37,079 nucleotides of DNA, taken from positions 1 through 37,079 of the forward strand of contig JANQRK010000070.1 of NCBI GenBank assembly GCA_028284585.1. The letters are read 5' to 3'. Below are positions 12,940 through 20,546 of the stretch, one piece after another. Numbering within the stretch: position 1 is the stretch's first letter; every line of letters starts with the position of its first letter. The stretch comes from Chromatiales bacterium (GTDB lineage Bacteria > Pseudomonadota > Gammaproteobacteria > Chromatiales > Chromatiaceae). The position numbers were made by a program, and so were the translations under genes. The notes below the pieces were generated by a model. The model searched no databases and was not told the DNA's origin. It was given only the letters and a program-made list of their open reading frames with translations.

Positions 12940-13566
12940 ATGTCACATGAGGTCGTCGAAAAAAATGTCGGGCTACTGGTAGTCCTGGTGATCCTAGTGA
13001 TCAGTGTCGGTGGCCTGGTCGAGATCGTCCCACTGTTCTTTGCCACCGAGACCACGACCCCGGCGCCCGGCGTGACCAAGTACAGCGCACTGCGCCTAGA
13101 AGGCCGGGACATCTATATCCGCGAAGGTTGCTACAACTGCCACTCGCAAATGATTCGCCCGTTCCGTGCCGAGACCGAGCGCTACGGGCACTACTCGGTC
13201 GCCGGCGAATCTGTCTACGACCATCCGTTCCAGTGGGGCTCGAAACGCACCGGCCCAGATCTGGCACGGGTCGGTGGCCGTTACAGCGACGAGTGGCACC
13301 ATATCCATCTGATCAACCCTCGCGATGTCGTACCCCAGTCGAACATGCCCTCCTACCCATGGCTCAGTGAGACCAGGCTGACCGGTAAAGACACAGCGGC
13401 CAAGATGCGAGCGCTCAACATCGCAGTGGGAGCCACCTGCCCGAGCTGCGAACTCTATACCGAACAGGAGATCGCAGACGCCCAGGGTACGGTCGCCGGG
13501 AAGACCGAAGCCGAGGCCCTGATCGCCTACTTACAAGGGCTGGGTCTGGCCTCCAAGCAATGGTGA
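12940..13566 (+). CDS. ccoO: cbb3-type cytochrome c oxidase subunit II (mono-haem)
   Basis: Membrane-anchored c-type cytochrome of the cbb3 oxidase that passes electrons to CcoN. The 208-aa protein has an N-terminal membrane anchor (about residues 10-34) and one haem c site CYNCH (64-68) in the family context [15 protein letters not shown], then [23 protein letters not shown] and [11 protein letters not shown] 12940 follows AAAGG. An unusual feature is CPSC at 167-170, a CxxC pair without the histidine of a haem motif, in a region where related CcoO proteins that I recall read something like GVPYTDEEI. It could bind a metal or form a disulfide. The gene follows ccoN by 18 bp. Confidence 0.96.
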   Translation: MSHEVVEKNVGLLVVLVILVISVGGLVEIVPLFFATETTTPAPGVTKYSALRLEGRDIYIREGCYNCHSQMIRPFRAETERYGHYSVAGESVYDHPFQWGSKRTGPDLARVGGRYSDEWHHIHLINPRDVVPQSNMPSYPWLSETRLTGKDTAAKMRALNIAVGATCPSCELYTEQEIADAQGTVAGKTEAEALIAYLQGLGLASKQW

Positions 13567-13571
13567 CCGGC

Positions 13572-13751
13572 ATGGACATCAACGATATCCGAGCCTGGCA
13601 GACCACCTTATTATTGATCGCTTTCATCGGAATCGTTATCTGGGCCTTCAGCAAGCGGCGTAAAAAGTCGTTCGACGAGGCCGCCAATCTGCCCTTCGCC
13701 GATGAAGAGCAACATCGCGCTACGATCGAGAAGGAGGACCAGCAGCCATGA
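13572..13751 (+). CDS. ccoQ: cbb3-type oxidase small subunit CcoQ/FixQ
   Basis: A 59-aa single-pass membrane subunit that stabilises the cbb3 oxidase. It begins MDINDIRAW, has one membrane helix (about residues 11-27), then the family's KRRKKSFDEAANLPFADEE tail. I chose ATG 13572, because relatives begin MDIND and a GGTGA lies just upstream; ATG 13560, overlapping the end of ccoO, would add four residues. The stop codon overlaps the ccoP start as ATGA. Confidence 0.92.
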   Translation: MDINDIRAWQTTLLLIAFIGIVIWAFSKRRKKSFDEAANLPFADEEQHRATIEKEDQQP

Positions 13752-14650
13752 GTAGTTTTTGGAGCTGGTGGATCATCATATTGACCGTGGCCAACATCCT
13801 CGGCTGCTTCTGGCTGATCTGGTGGACCATGCAGCGACAGAGCGGAGAGGCAGTTCAAGGCGACGTTACCGGCCATGTCTGGGACGACGACCTACAGGAG
13901 TACAACAATCCTCTGCCGCGCTGGTGGTTGTGGCTGTTTTATATCACGCTGGTCTTTGGCGCCGTCTACCTGGCGCTGTATCCGGGGCTGGGCAATTTTC
14001 CAGGGCTCCTGAATTGGTCGTCGCAGGACTCACAATACAAGGCCGAGATGGCCAAGGCCGAGAAGAAATACGGCCCCATCTTCGCCCAGTATGCCGCGGT
14101 CGCGATCACCGACCTAGCAAGCCAGGCCGAGTACCAGGAGGCGCGAGCGATGGGCAAACGCCTGTTCCTCACTTACTGCACCCAGTGCCATGGCGCAGAC
14201 GCCGGTGGCACACGCGGCTTTCCCAATCTGACCGATGATGACTGGCTTTGGGGCGGCACACCGGAGCAGATCAAGGCTTCGATCGCCGCCGGCCGTCGCG
14301 GTGTCATGCCAGCGCATGCACATCTCGGCGCTGAACAGATCGACGAAGTCGCCAACTATGTCCTGCAACTGTCCGGGCGGGATGCCGATACCCGCAAGGC
14401 AATGGCCGGCAAACAGATCTTTTTATCGGTCGGCTGCGCCGGCTGTCATGGCATGGACGGTACAGGCAACCAGTTACTGGGTGCGCCCAACCTAACCGAC
14501 AAGACATGGCTGTACGGTGGGAGCCTCGGCATCATCAAGCAGACTATCGGGCAAGGCCGCAATGGTGTCATGCCACCCCATGGGGACCTGCTGGGTCCAG
14601 AGAAGGTGCATCTGCTGGCGGCCTATGTGATGAGTCTATCGCAGCAGTAG
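13748..14650 (+). CDS. ccoP: cbb3-type cytochrome c oxidase subunit III (di-haem)
   Basis: Di-haem c-type cytochrome of the cbb3 oxidase, exposed to the periplasm, which receives electrons from soluble donors. The 300-aa protein has two N-terminal membrane helices (about 5-27 and 58-78) separated by VWDDDLQEYNNPLPRWW, then two cytochrome c domains with haem sites CTQCH (144-148) and CAGCH (230-234) and likely axial methionines in GVMP (about 187 and 275). It overlaps ccoQ by four bases. This is the last structural gene of the operon; the next gene starts 172 bp later. Confidence 0.97.
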   Translation: MSSFWSWWIIILTVANILGCFWLIWWTMQRQSGEAVQGDVTGHVWDDDLQEYNNPLPRWWLWLFYITLVFGAVYLALYPGLGNFPGLLNWSSQDSQYKAEMAKAEKKYGPIFAQYAAVAITDLASQAEYQEARAMGKRLFLTYCTQCHGADAGGTRGFPNLTDDDWLWGGTPEQIKASIAAGRRGVMPAHAHLGAEQIDEVANYVLQLSGRDADTRKAMAGKQIFLSVGCAGCHGMDGTGNQLLGAPNLTDKTWLYGGSLGIIKQTIGQGRNGVMPPHGDLLGPEKVHLLAAYVMSLSQQ

Positions 14651-14822
14651 GCAACACCCCGACAACAGGTGGCGTTGGCCCACTAGTATCGGAGCGGGAG
14701 ATGTAGCCTCTCGTTTGGATACCTCCGGCTTCGATCCCCACACGACAATCCGATCCGGGGTAGCGCCGCACAATGACTCAGCATCGGCGCTCCATGCGGC
14801 GATAATTTTGAGGGAAGCGATC

Positions 14823-15122
14823 ATGTCTACTCTGCCCGCCACCCGACCCGACAAAACCAGGCTGCCGATCGTCCAGCAAGTCGCCGCCATCGTATGGCCA
14901 TCCTTTCTTACCGCCAGCTTGGCCACGATCGTCTTTTTTACCGTATTCGATCCAACCGAGCTTGCCTTGATCGGCGGTTTCCCAGGGCTCTCGCGCACCG
15001 GTGGCTACACCATCGGCTTTTTCTGCTTCTGGCTGCTGGGCACGCTCAGTAGCGCTCTGACTACCTACTTCCGCCAACCGACCAATCGGCGGACGGCACC
15101 CAAGTCCGACCCACAAACCTAG
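14823..15122 (+). CDS. Unrecognised small membrane protein between ccoP and ccoG
   Basis: A 99-aa protein with two predicted membrane helices (about residues 21-45, VAAIVWPSFLTASLATIVFF, and 58-82, GYTIGFFCFWLLGTLSSAL) joined by a short loop containing FDPTELALIGGFPG. The tail is polar and basic. The start ATG 14823 is preceded by GAGGGA at ideal spacing, so it is very probably translated; the frame is open further upstream to 14715 but nothing supports a start there. I do not recognise the family. It lies in line with the cco genes, 16 bp before ccoG, which suggests a role in oxidase assembly or copper/haem handling, but that is inference from position only. Confidence 0.8.
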   Translation: MSTLPATRPDKTRLPIVQQVAAIVWPSFLTASLATIVFFTVFDPTELALIGGFPGLSRTGGYTIGFFCFWLLGTLSSALTTYFRQPTNRRTAPKSDPQT

Positions 15123-15138
15123 TCACGGAACGCCCGAG

Positions 15139-16542
15139 ATGTCGGCAACGGCGCCGCAAAACAATCAAGTCTCGATCGATCAGGAGCTTTACCAAAAGCG
15201 CCAGAAAATCTATCCGCGCGAAGTGCACGGCAGCTTCGCGATTCTGCGCGGCTTGGCGATGGTGATACTGCTAGGCATCTACTACGGCCTACCCTGGATC
15301 AGCTGGGACGGCCGTCAGGCGGTCTTGTTCGATCTGCCTGCTCGCAAATTCCATATCTTCGGCCTGACGCTCTGGCCGCAGGACTTTTTCTATCTCGCCA
15401 TCCTGCTGATCCTCGCGGCCATCGCACTGTTTATGTTCACCGCGCTGGCCGGGCGCCTATGGTGCGGTTATGCCTGCCCGCAAACGGTTTGGACCGAGAT
15501 CTACATGTGGATCGAACAAAAGATCGAGGGCAAATCGCGCAAGCAGAAAAAACGCGACCAGGGCACTAAAGACGCTCGTTACTATGGTGTCAAAACGGCC
15601 AAGCACGGCGCCTGGCTCCTGTTCTCACTGTGGACGGGTTTTACCTTCGTAGGCTACTTCACACCGATACGCGAGCTATGGGTGAGTAGTCTCAGCCTGG
15701 GCCTCGGCCCCTGGGAGATCTTCTGGGTCGTCTTTTACGGCTTCGCGACCTACGGCAACGCAGGTTTCATGCGCGAACAGGTATGTATCTACATGTGCCC
15801 CTACGCGCGCTTTCAGAGCGCGATGTTCGATGACGACACCCTGATTATTTCGTATGACCAGAAACGCGGTGATCCGCGTGGATCACGCCGTCGTGGCACA
15901 CCATCGGCCGATGTGGGCCGCGGTGATTGCATCGATTGCGGGCTGTGCGTGCAGGTCTGCCCGGTGGGGATAGATATTCGCGATGGTCTGCAGTATCAGT
16001 GCATCGGCTGCGCCGCCTGCATCGATGTCTGTGACGATGTGATGGACAAAATGGGAGACCCGCGCGGCTTGGTCAAGTACACCACCGAACATGCCCTGCA
16101 GGGTAGACCTACTCAACTGATCCGCCCGCGGGTCCTGATTTACTTGATTACCTTGGTCTTGGTCAGCGCCGCCTTGGTCTACGCCCTGGCAACCCGTATC
16201 CCACTCGACATCGGGATTATTCGCGATCGCAATATACTCTACACCGAGACCGATGACGGCATGGTGCAGAACCTATACAACTTGAAGGTGATCAACATGG
16301 ACACCAACCCACAAACCTATCGTGTGTCTGTCTCCGGGCTCCCGGGCGTGCAGGTGATTGGGCAGACCGAAGGCATCGCAATAGACGGCGCCACTGGCAT
16401 CGATCTCCCACTGCGCATCCAGGTCGATCCGGTGGAGCTGAGGTCGCGCAGCAGTGAGCTGATATTCCGTGTAGAGTCGATGATCACGCCCGAGATCGCG
16501 GTCGACGAGCGCGCACGCTTTCTCGGCCCCGTATCAAGATAG
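15139..16542 (+). CDS. ccoG: Cytochrome c oxidase accessory protein CcoG (FixG/RdxA-type)
   Basis: Inner-membrane iron-sulfur protein needed for cbb3 oxidase assembly; in Rhodobacter the CcoG protein is reported to reduce Cu(II) to Cu(I) for insertion into the oxidase. The 467-aa product has several membrane helices, paired membrane cysteines in CGYACPQTVW (109, 113) and CIYMCPYARF (216, 220), and two 4Fe-4S ferredoxin motifs (Cys 264/267/270/274 and 288/291/294/298). A C-terminal immunoglobulin-like region (about 355-467, FixG_C type) follows the last helix. All key cysteines are present. It is 9 bp before ccoH, in the order usual for cbb3 clusters. Confidence 0.96.
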   Translation: MSATAPQNNQVSIDQELYQKRQKIYPREVHGSFAILRGLAMVILLGIYYGLPWISWDGRQAVLFDLPARKFHIFGLTLWPQDFFYLAILLILAAIALFMFTALAGRLWCGYACPQTVWTEIYMWIEQKIEGKSRKQKKRDQGTKDARYYGVKTAKHGAWLLFSLWTGFTFVGYFTPIRELWVSSLSLGLGPWEIFWVVFYGFATYGNAGFMREQVCIYMCPYARFQSAMFDDDTLIISYDQKRGDPRGSRRRGTPSADVGRGDCIDCGLCVQVCPVGIDIRDGLQYQCIGCAACIDVCDDVMDKMGDPRGLVKYTTEHALQGRPTQLIRPRVLIYLITLVLVSAALVYALATRIPLDIGIIRDRNILYTETDDGMVQNLYNLKVINMDTNPQTYRVSVSGLPGVQVIGQTEGIAIDGATGIDLPLRIQVDPVELRSRSSELIFRVESMITPEIAVDERARFLGPVSR

Positions 16543-16551
16543 GTCCGCATC

Positions 16552-17052
16552 ATGCGCCCGCTGCGTGAAGACAGTCTACCCTGGTACAAGCAATTCTGGC
16601 CCTGGTTCCTGATAAGCCTGCCGGCAAGTGTCGTGGTTGCGGCGATGATCACCCTAGGGATCGCTATCAAGACCGATGATGGACTGGTCAGCGACGACTA
16701 CTACCGTGAAGGTCTCGCCGTCCACAAGAATGCCGCAAGTACCGCACACGCACGGGCACTGGGCATCGCGGCCAGGCTGGATTATCGGCCGGCTGCAGAC
16801 GCCCTGCGCATCTATCTCAACCAGCCGCTGCCAGCGGAGTCCCGAGGCATGGTACTGCGCATCGTCCATCCTACCCGGCCTCGGCAAGACCAAGAGATCA
16901 CCCTGAGGTCACTCACCGAAGAAATCCTGGACGGACGACTGGCACCACTCGGCCCGGCCCATTGGAAACTGCAGCTCTACCCGACCGACAAGGCATGGCG
17001 CATAGAGGGCCGATTGAAGCTACCAGGCAACACCTCTGCTCGTCTCGACTAA
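16552..17052 (+). CDS. ccoH: cbb3 oxidase assembly protein CcoH/FixH family
   Basis: A 166-aa single-pass membrane protein of the FixH family. The N-terminal PWYKQFWPWFLISLPASVVV and the segment IKTDDGLVSDDYYREGLAVHK are diagnostic; the membrane helix is about residues 18-40 and the C-terminal domain lies in the periplasm. In other bacteria CcoH associates with the oxidase and helps assembly. The usual next genes, ccoI (copper P-type ATPase) and ccoS, are not here; the following gene is dnaQ on the opposite strand. So copper export for the oxidase must be encoded elsewhere. Confidence 0.93.
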   Translation: MRPLREDSLPWYKQFWPWFLISLPASVVVAAMITLGIAIKTDDGLVSDDYYREGLAVHKNAASTAHARALGIAARLDYRPAADALRIYLNQPLPAESRGMVLRIVHPTRPRQDQEITLRSLTEEILDGRLAPLGPAHWKLQLYPTDKAWRIEGRLKLPGNTSARLD

Positions 17053-17085
17053 ATCAAGCGCGGTCGCTCGAGTATCGGACGTCCG

Positions 17086-17796
17086 CTAGTCGCGACGCCA
17101 TACGACCGACCCGCCGGATGCCTGCTCGATCGCGTCCAGCCGTTGTTCATGCGCGGCACACTCCTCTGCATTGGCCGGTAAGACCGACAACGAGATAGCC
17201 GTTCGATCCACCCTGCGGATACCGGGTCGACTGCCATCAGGTTGCGTCTGCGCACTCTCCTCATCGAGCGAAAGCAGCGTCTGCCCGCCGGTCATCGCCA
17301 GATAGACATCCGCCAGGATCTGCGCATCCAATAGCGCGCCGTGCTTGTCACGCCGACTATTGTCGACCTCATAGCGACCGCACAGGGCATCCAGACTATT
17401 GCGCTGCCCGGGATGCTTGGTCCTTGCCATCACCAAGGTGTCGAGCACACTGCAGTACCCATCTAGCGTCCTTAGCCCAGACACACGAGCCAGTTCGGCA
17501 TTGAGGAAGCCGACATCGAAGGGCGCATTGTGGATGATCAGCTCGGCACCCTCGAGATAGCCGATCAAGTCCGCGGCCACATCCTCGAAACGCGGCTTGT
17601 CCGCGAGGAATTCATTACTGATACCGTGCACCTCAATGGCTGCTGCATCGATCTCACGGTCCGGTTGTAAATACACATGGAAATCGTTGCCGGTGACGCG
17701 CCGCTCGACCAACTCCACACAACCGATTTCGATCACGCGATGCCCCTGCTCGGGCTCCAGTCCAGTCGTCTCGGTATCCAGCACGATCTGTCGCAT
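17086..17796 (-). CDS. dnaQ: DNA polymerase III epsilon subunit (3'-5' proofreading exonuclease)
   Basis: The proofreading subunit of the replicative polymerase core. The 236-aa protein has the DEDDh exonuclease motifs: DTETTG (Asp7, Glu9), HNAPFDVGFLNAEL (second motif) and HGALLDAQILADVYLAM (catalytic His and Asp). A C-terminal tail after about residue 175 corresponds to the polymerase-binding linker. I start at ATG 17794-17796 (MRQIVLDTETTGLE), preceded by AGGA; the frame is open upstream but those residues do not resemble DnaQ. It is 58 bp from rnhA, on the same strand, the order known from E. coli relatives; it is convergent with ccoH. Confidence 0.96.
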   Translation of the reverse strand: MRQIVLDTETTGLEPEQGHRVIEIGCVELVERRVTGNDFHVYLQPDREIDAAAIEVHGISNEFLADKPRFEDVAADLIGYLEGAELIIHNAPFDVGFLNAELARVSGLRTLDGYCSVLDTLVMARTKHPGQRNSLDALCGRYEVDNSRRDKHGALLDAQILADVYLAMTGGQTLLSLDEESAQTQPDGSRPGIRRVDRTAISLSVLPANAEECAAHEQRLDAIEQASGGSVVWRRD

Positions 17797-17854
17797 ACTC
17801 TGTCTTCCTAGCCAAGGATCAGATGTGTTGTGGGCTAGCGGCCGAAATGGCTCC

Positions 17855-18295
17855 TCAGGTGCCGAGATCGTCGATCCCACGGTTGGCAAGCCGGTCGGCC
17901 CGTTCGTTTTCCGGGTGCCCAGCATGTCCCTTGACCCAATGCCAAGTCACTTGGTGTCGCGCGGCCGCTTGTTCGAGCTGTCGCCACAGGTCGTCGTTCT
18001 TCACCGGCTTGTTCGCCGCTGTGCGCCAACCGTTGCGCTTCCAGCCATGGATCCATTGCGTGATGCCGTTTTTCACATACTGCGAATCCGTGGTCACGTC
18101 GACCACACAGTCCCGGCTGAGCGCTTCCAAGCCGCGTATGACCGCAGTCATCTCCATCCGATTGTTTGTCGTTTCGACCTCGCCACCATACAGCTCCTTC
18201 TCGCTGTCTTGGAACCGCAGCACGACACCCCATCCACCGGGCCCAGGGTTACCGCGGCAGGCACCGTCGGTGAACAACTCGACCCGTTCAGACAT
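17855..18295 (-). CDS. rnhA: Ribonuclease HI
   Basis: RNase HI cuts the RNA strand of RNA-DNA hybrids, for example R-loops and Okazaki primers. The 146-aa protein keeps the catalytic residues at E. coli positions: Asp10 ([14 protein letters not shown]), Glu48 (NNRMEMTAV), Asp70 (TTDSQYV), His124 ([13 protein letters not shown]) and Asp134. The basic handle around [19 protein letters not shown] is also present. ATG 18293-18295 ([11 protein letters not shown]) overlaps the 3' end of the methyltransferase gene by eight bases, implying coupling. Confidence 0.97.
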   Translation of the reverse strand: MSERVELFTDGACRGNPGPGGWGVVLRFQDSEKELYGGEVETTNNRMEMTAVIRGLEALSRDCVVDVTTDSQYVKNGITQWIHGWKRNGWRTAANKPVKNDDLWRQLEQAAARHQVTWHWVKGHAGHPENERADRLANRGIDDLGT

Positions 18296-19049
18296 CACCG
18301 ACCTCGCGCACCGACGGCTCGATCGCGCGCGATCCGAGCACACGTAGGCTCGACCAACGCGGGCGAAGCGGCGTAACCCGTGACACTCGTTTTACTGCCC
18401 GTACGATATACACCCCGGCAAACATCGGCCAGAAGCGTCGTCCCAAACGTTCGATCGCATCCAATTGCGCACCGCAGGTGGGCGGGCGAAACTCCATGAC
18501 ATCCATACGCTCAATACCAAACCCAAGCAAACTCAACCAGTCATTGAGGCGCGGATAGGAGACGAAGTGCCCACTCCAGGGGATGTTTCCCTGACGACGC
18601 CCGAACACTCGCCACAGCCCCCACAGACTAAACGGATTGAAAGCGATCACGATCAGACGTCCTTCAGGGATTAATACACGCTCGGCCTCACGCAACACCT
18701 GATGTGGATCACGCGAAAAATCCAGCGTATGCACCAAAACCATTGCATCGATGCAATCAGTGGCGATCGGGAGTTGCGCCGCGGCCGCCACGATCACGCC
18801 CTGCACATCCGAGGTGTCCCGATGACTGATCACTGTCTTATAGCGTATCGGACAGGATGCCAGATGCTGCGTATCAGCACCGAGTTCCCCGACCTGGACC
18901 AGCTGGTAACCAAATAGGTCGGTAAGCATTTCACTGAGTGCCTCACGTTCGTATCCCAGGATTCGGCTGCCTGATTGACTGGCATACCAGTCGACAATCG
19001 CTTGACTCGCGCGACCGTTTCTGTGAAGGCGGGAATCTGTTTCAGACAT
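18288..19049 (-). CDS. Class I SAM-dependent methyltransferase, YafS-like
   Basis: A 253-aa cytoplasmic methyltransferase-fold protein whose substrate is unknown. The SAM-binding region is divergent ([10 protein letters not shown] near residues 48-57), followed by [26 protein letters not shown] and [19 protein letters not shown], the core of the Methyltransf_11 fold. By context and similarity it corresponds to E. coli YafS, which also precedes rnhA and dnaQ. No hydroxyacylglutathione hydrolase gene (gloB) lies between it and mltD, where many relatives have one. The start ATG 19047-19049 has a weak ribosome-binding site; it is divergent from mltD with a 51-bp gap. Confidence 0.88.
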   Translation of the reverse strand: MSETDSRLHRNGRASQAIVDWYASQSGSRILGYEREALSEMLTDLFGYQLVQVGELGADTQHLASCPIRYKTVISHRDTSDVQGVIVAAAAQLPIATDCIDAMVLVHTLDFSRDPHQVLREAERVLIPEGRLIVIAFNPFSLWGLWRVFGRRQGNIPWSGHFVSYPRLNDWLSLLGFGIERMDVMEFRPPTCGAQLDAIERLGRRFWPMFAGVYIVRAVKRVSRVTPLRPRWSSLRVLGSRAIEPSVREVGDV

Positions 19050-19100
19050 CTGCCGGCGCCACTGGAAGCCCTAGACTGCATCTCGTACTATTGGCGCGCC

Positions 19101-20519
19101 ATGAACGCAGCCGACAATAACTCTAATTCTGAACAAAGTGCGCACCGCGGGCAACGACCGAACGTTTGGGCCGGGCTTTTAGCGATCGTGCTGGCAGGCT
19201 GCCTCAGTGGCTGCTTCAGCCCAGGGCTGCGCGACGAGGCAACATCGCCGGTCACGGTGGAGACCCCACAGGACGAGCCGCTTACCCCCAGTGTGGTGCC
19301 CGCCGCCGCTCCTTGTGCGACGGCTACTGTCACGGCTGCGCCACCGGATCGCGAGATCTGGTCGCGGCTGAGAAACGGTTACCGACTCGAGGCCATCGCG
19401 CACCCCAGGATCGAACACGAGATCGGCCGGCTGAAGCGCTCGCCACGCGCCTTTTTGGCCTTGATGAGGCGGGCCGAGCCGTACCTGCACCACATCCTCA
19501 ACGAGATCGAGGCGGCTGGCTTGCCGACTGAACTGGCGCTGCTGCCCGCCGTCGAGAGTGGTTTCCGACCGCACGTGTATTCACCTGATGGCGCCGCGGG
19601 GCTGTGGCAGTTCATGCCCGCCACCGGGCGTATGTTCGGGCTGCACCAGGATTGGTGGTACGACAAACGGCGATCAGTGCGCGCCTCCACGCAGGCCGCC
19701 ATCAGCTATCTCGACCGCCTGAATAAACGCTTCGATGGCGACTGGCTGCAGACCCTGGCGGCCTACAATGCTGGTGCTCGCAAGGTGCGGGTGGCGATTC
19801 GACGCGCCAAACGGCAGGGAGAGCCGAGCGACTTTTGGTCGCTGGACCTACCGGGTGAGACCGATCACTATGTCCCACGTCTGCTCGCCATCGCGGCTGT
19901 GGTCGGCGCTCCGGAACGCTATGGCCTGCGTCTGCCGGAGATCAACGACCAACCATACTTCGCCGCCGCGTTTACCGCCGGTCAAATCGACTTGACCATC
20001 GCCGCCGAGCTGGCCGGCATTCCGCTCGACGAATTGCTGCGCTTGAACGCCGGCCACCGACGTTGGTCGAGCCGCCCCGACGGGCCGCACGAGCTACTGC
20101 TACCGATCAGGCGAGTCTACCGCTTCGAAGTCGCGGCGGCCTCCTTGCCAGATGACCAGAGATCACGTTGGCAGCGCCACCGGATACAAGCTGGAGAGAG
20201 CCTCAGTCGTATCGCACGACGCTTCGGTGTCACGGTGCAGACAATCCGGCAGTCCAACGGACTCACGGGATCGCGTATTCGCGCCGGCGATGACTTGCTT
20301 ATTCCTTTGTCGGCATCGAACACGCATCACGCTGCTGGATCGAATGCCATGGCACGCCAGCGTCACCACTATCGCGTGCGCAGCGGCGACTCACTGCACA
20401 CCATCGCCCGCCGTTTCCAGGTCTCGGTCGGCGATCTCAAACGCTGGAATCAGGTCGGACGCTATATCCACCCGGGCGAGCAATTGACCGTCTTCGTCGA
20501 TCCCGACGCGGACACCTAA
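19101..20519 (+). CDS. mltD: Membrane-bound lytic murein transglycosylase D
   Basis: Outer-membrane-type lipoprotein that cleaves peptidoglycan to 1,6-anhydro products. The 472-aa protein has an N-terminal hydrophobic signal (about 21-36) with two candidate lipobox cysteines, LAGC (Cys34) and LSGC (Cys38). The SLT catalytic domain follows with Glu152 in PAVESGFRP, then SPDGAAGLWQFMPATG and TLAAYNAGARKV. Two LysM peptidoglycan-binding repeats lie at about 360-403 and 423-466. I start at ATG 19101 because it directly precedes the signal sequence; the frame is open further upstream. It is divergent from the yafS-like gene and convergent with the ABC transporter operon, as in pseudomonads. Confidence 0.95.
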   Translation: MNAADNNSNSEQSAHRGQRPNVWAGLLAIVLAGCLSGCFSPGLRDEATSPVTVETPQDEPLTPSVVPAAAPCATATVTAAPPDREIWSRLRNGYRLEAIAHPRIEHEIGRLKRSPRAFLALMRRAEPYLHHILNEIEAAGLPTELALLPAVESGFRPHVYSPDGAAGLWQFMPATGRMFGLHQDWWYDKRRSVRASTQAAISYLDRLNKRFDGDWLQTLAAYNAGARKVRVAIRRAKRQGEPSDFWSLDLPGETDHYVPRLLAIAAVVGAPERYGLRLPEINDQPYFAAAFTAGQIDLTIAAELAGIPLDELLRLNAGHRRWSSRPDGPHELLLPIRRVYRFEVAAASLPDDQRSRWQRHRIQAGESLSRIARRFGVTVQTIRQSNGLTGSRIRAGDDLLIPLSASNTHHAAGSNAMARQRHHYRVRSGDSLHTIARRFQVSVGDLKRWNQVGRYIHPGEQLTVFVDPDADT

Positions 20520-20546
20520 GGGGTAGTCGCCGCCTACCTGACAGGG

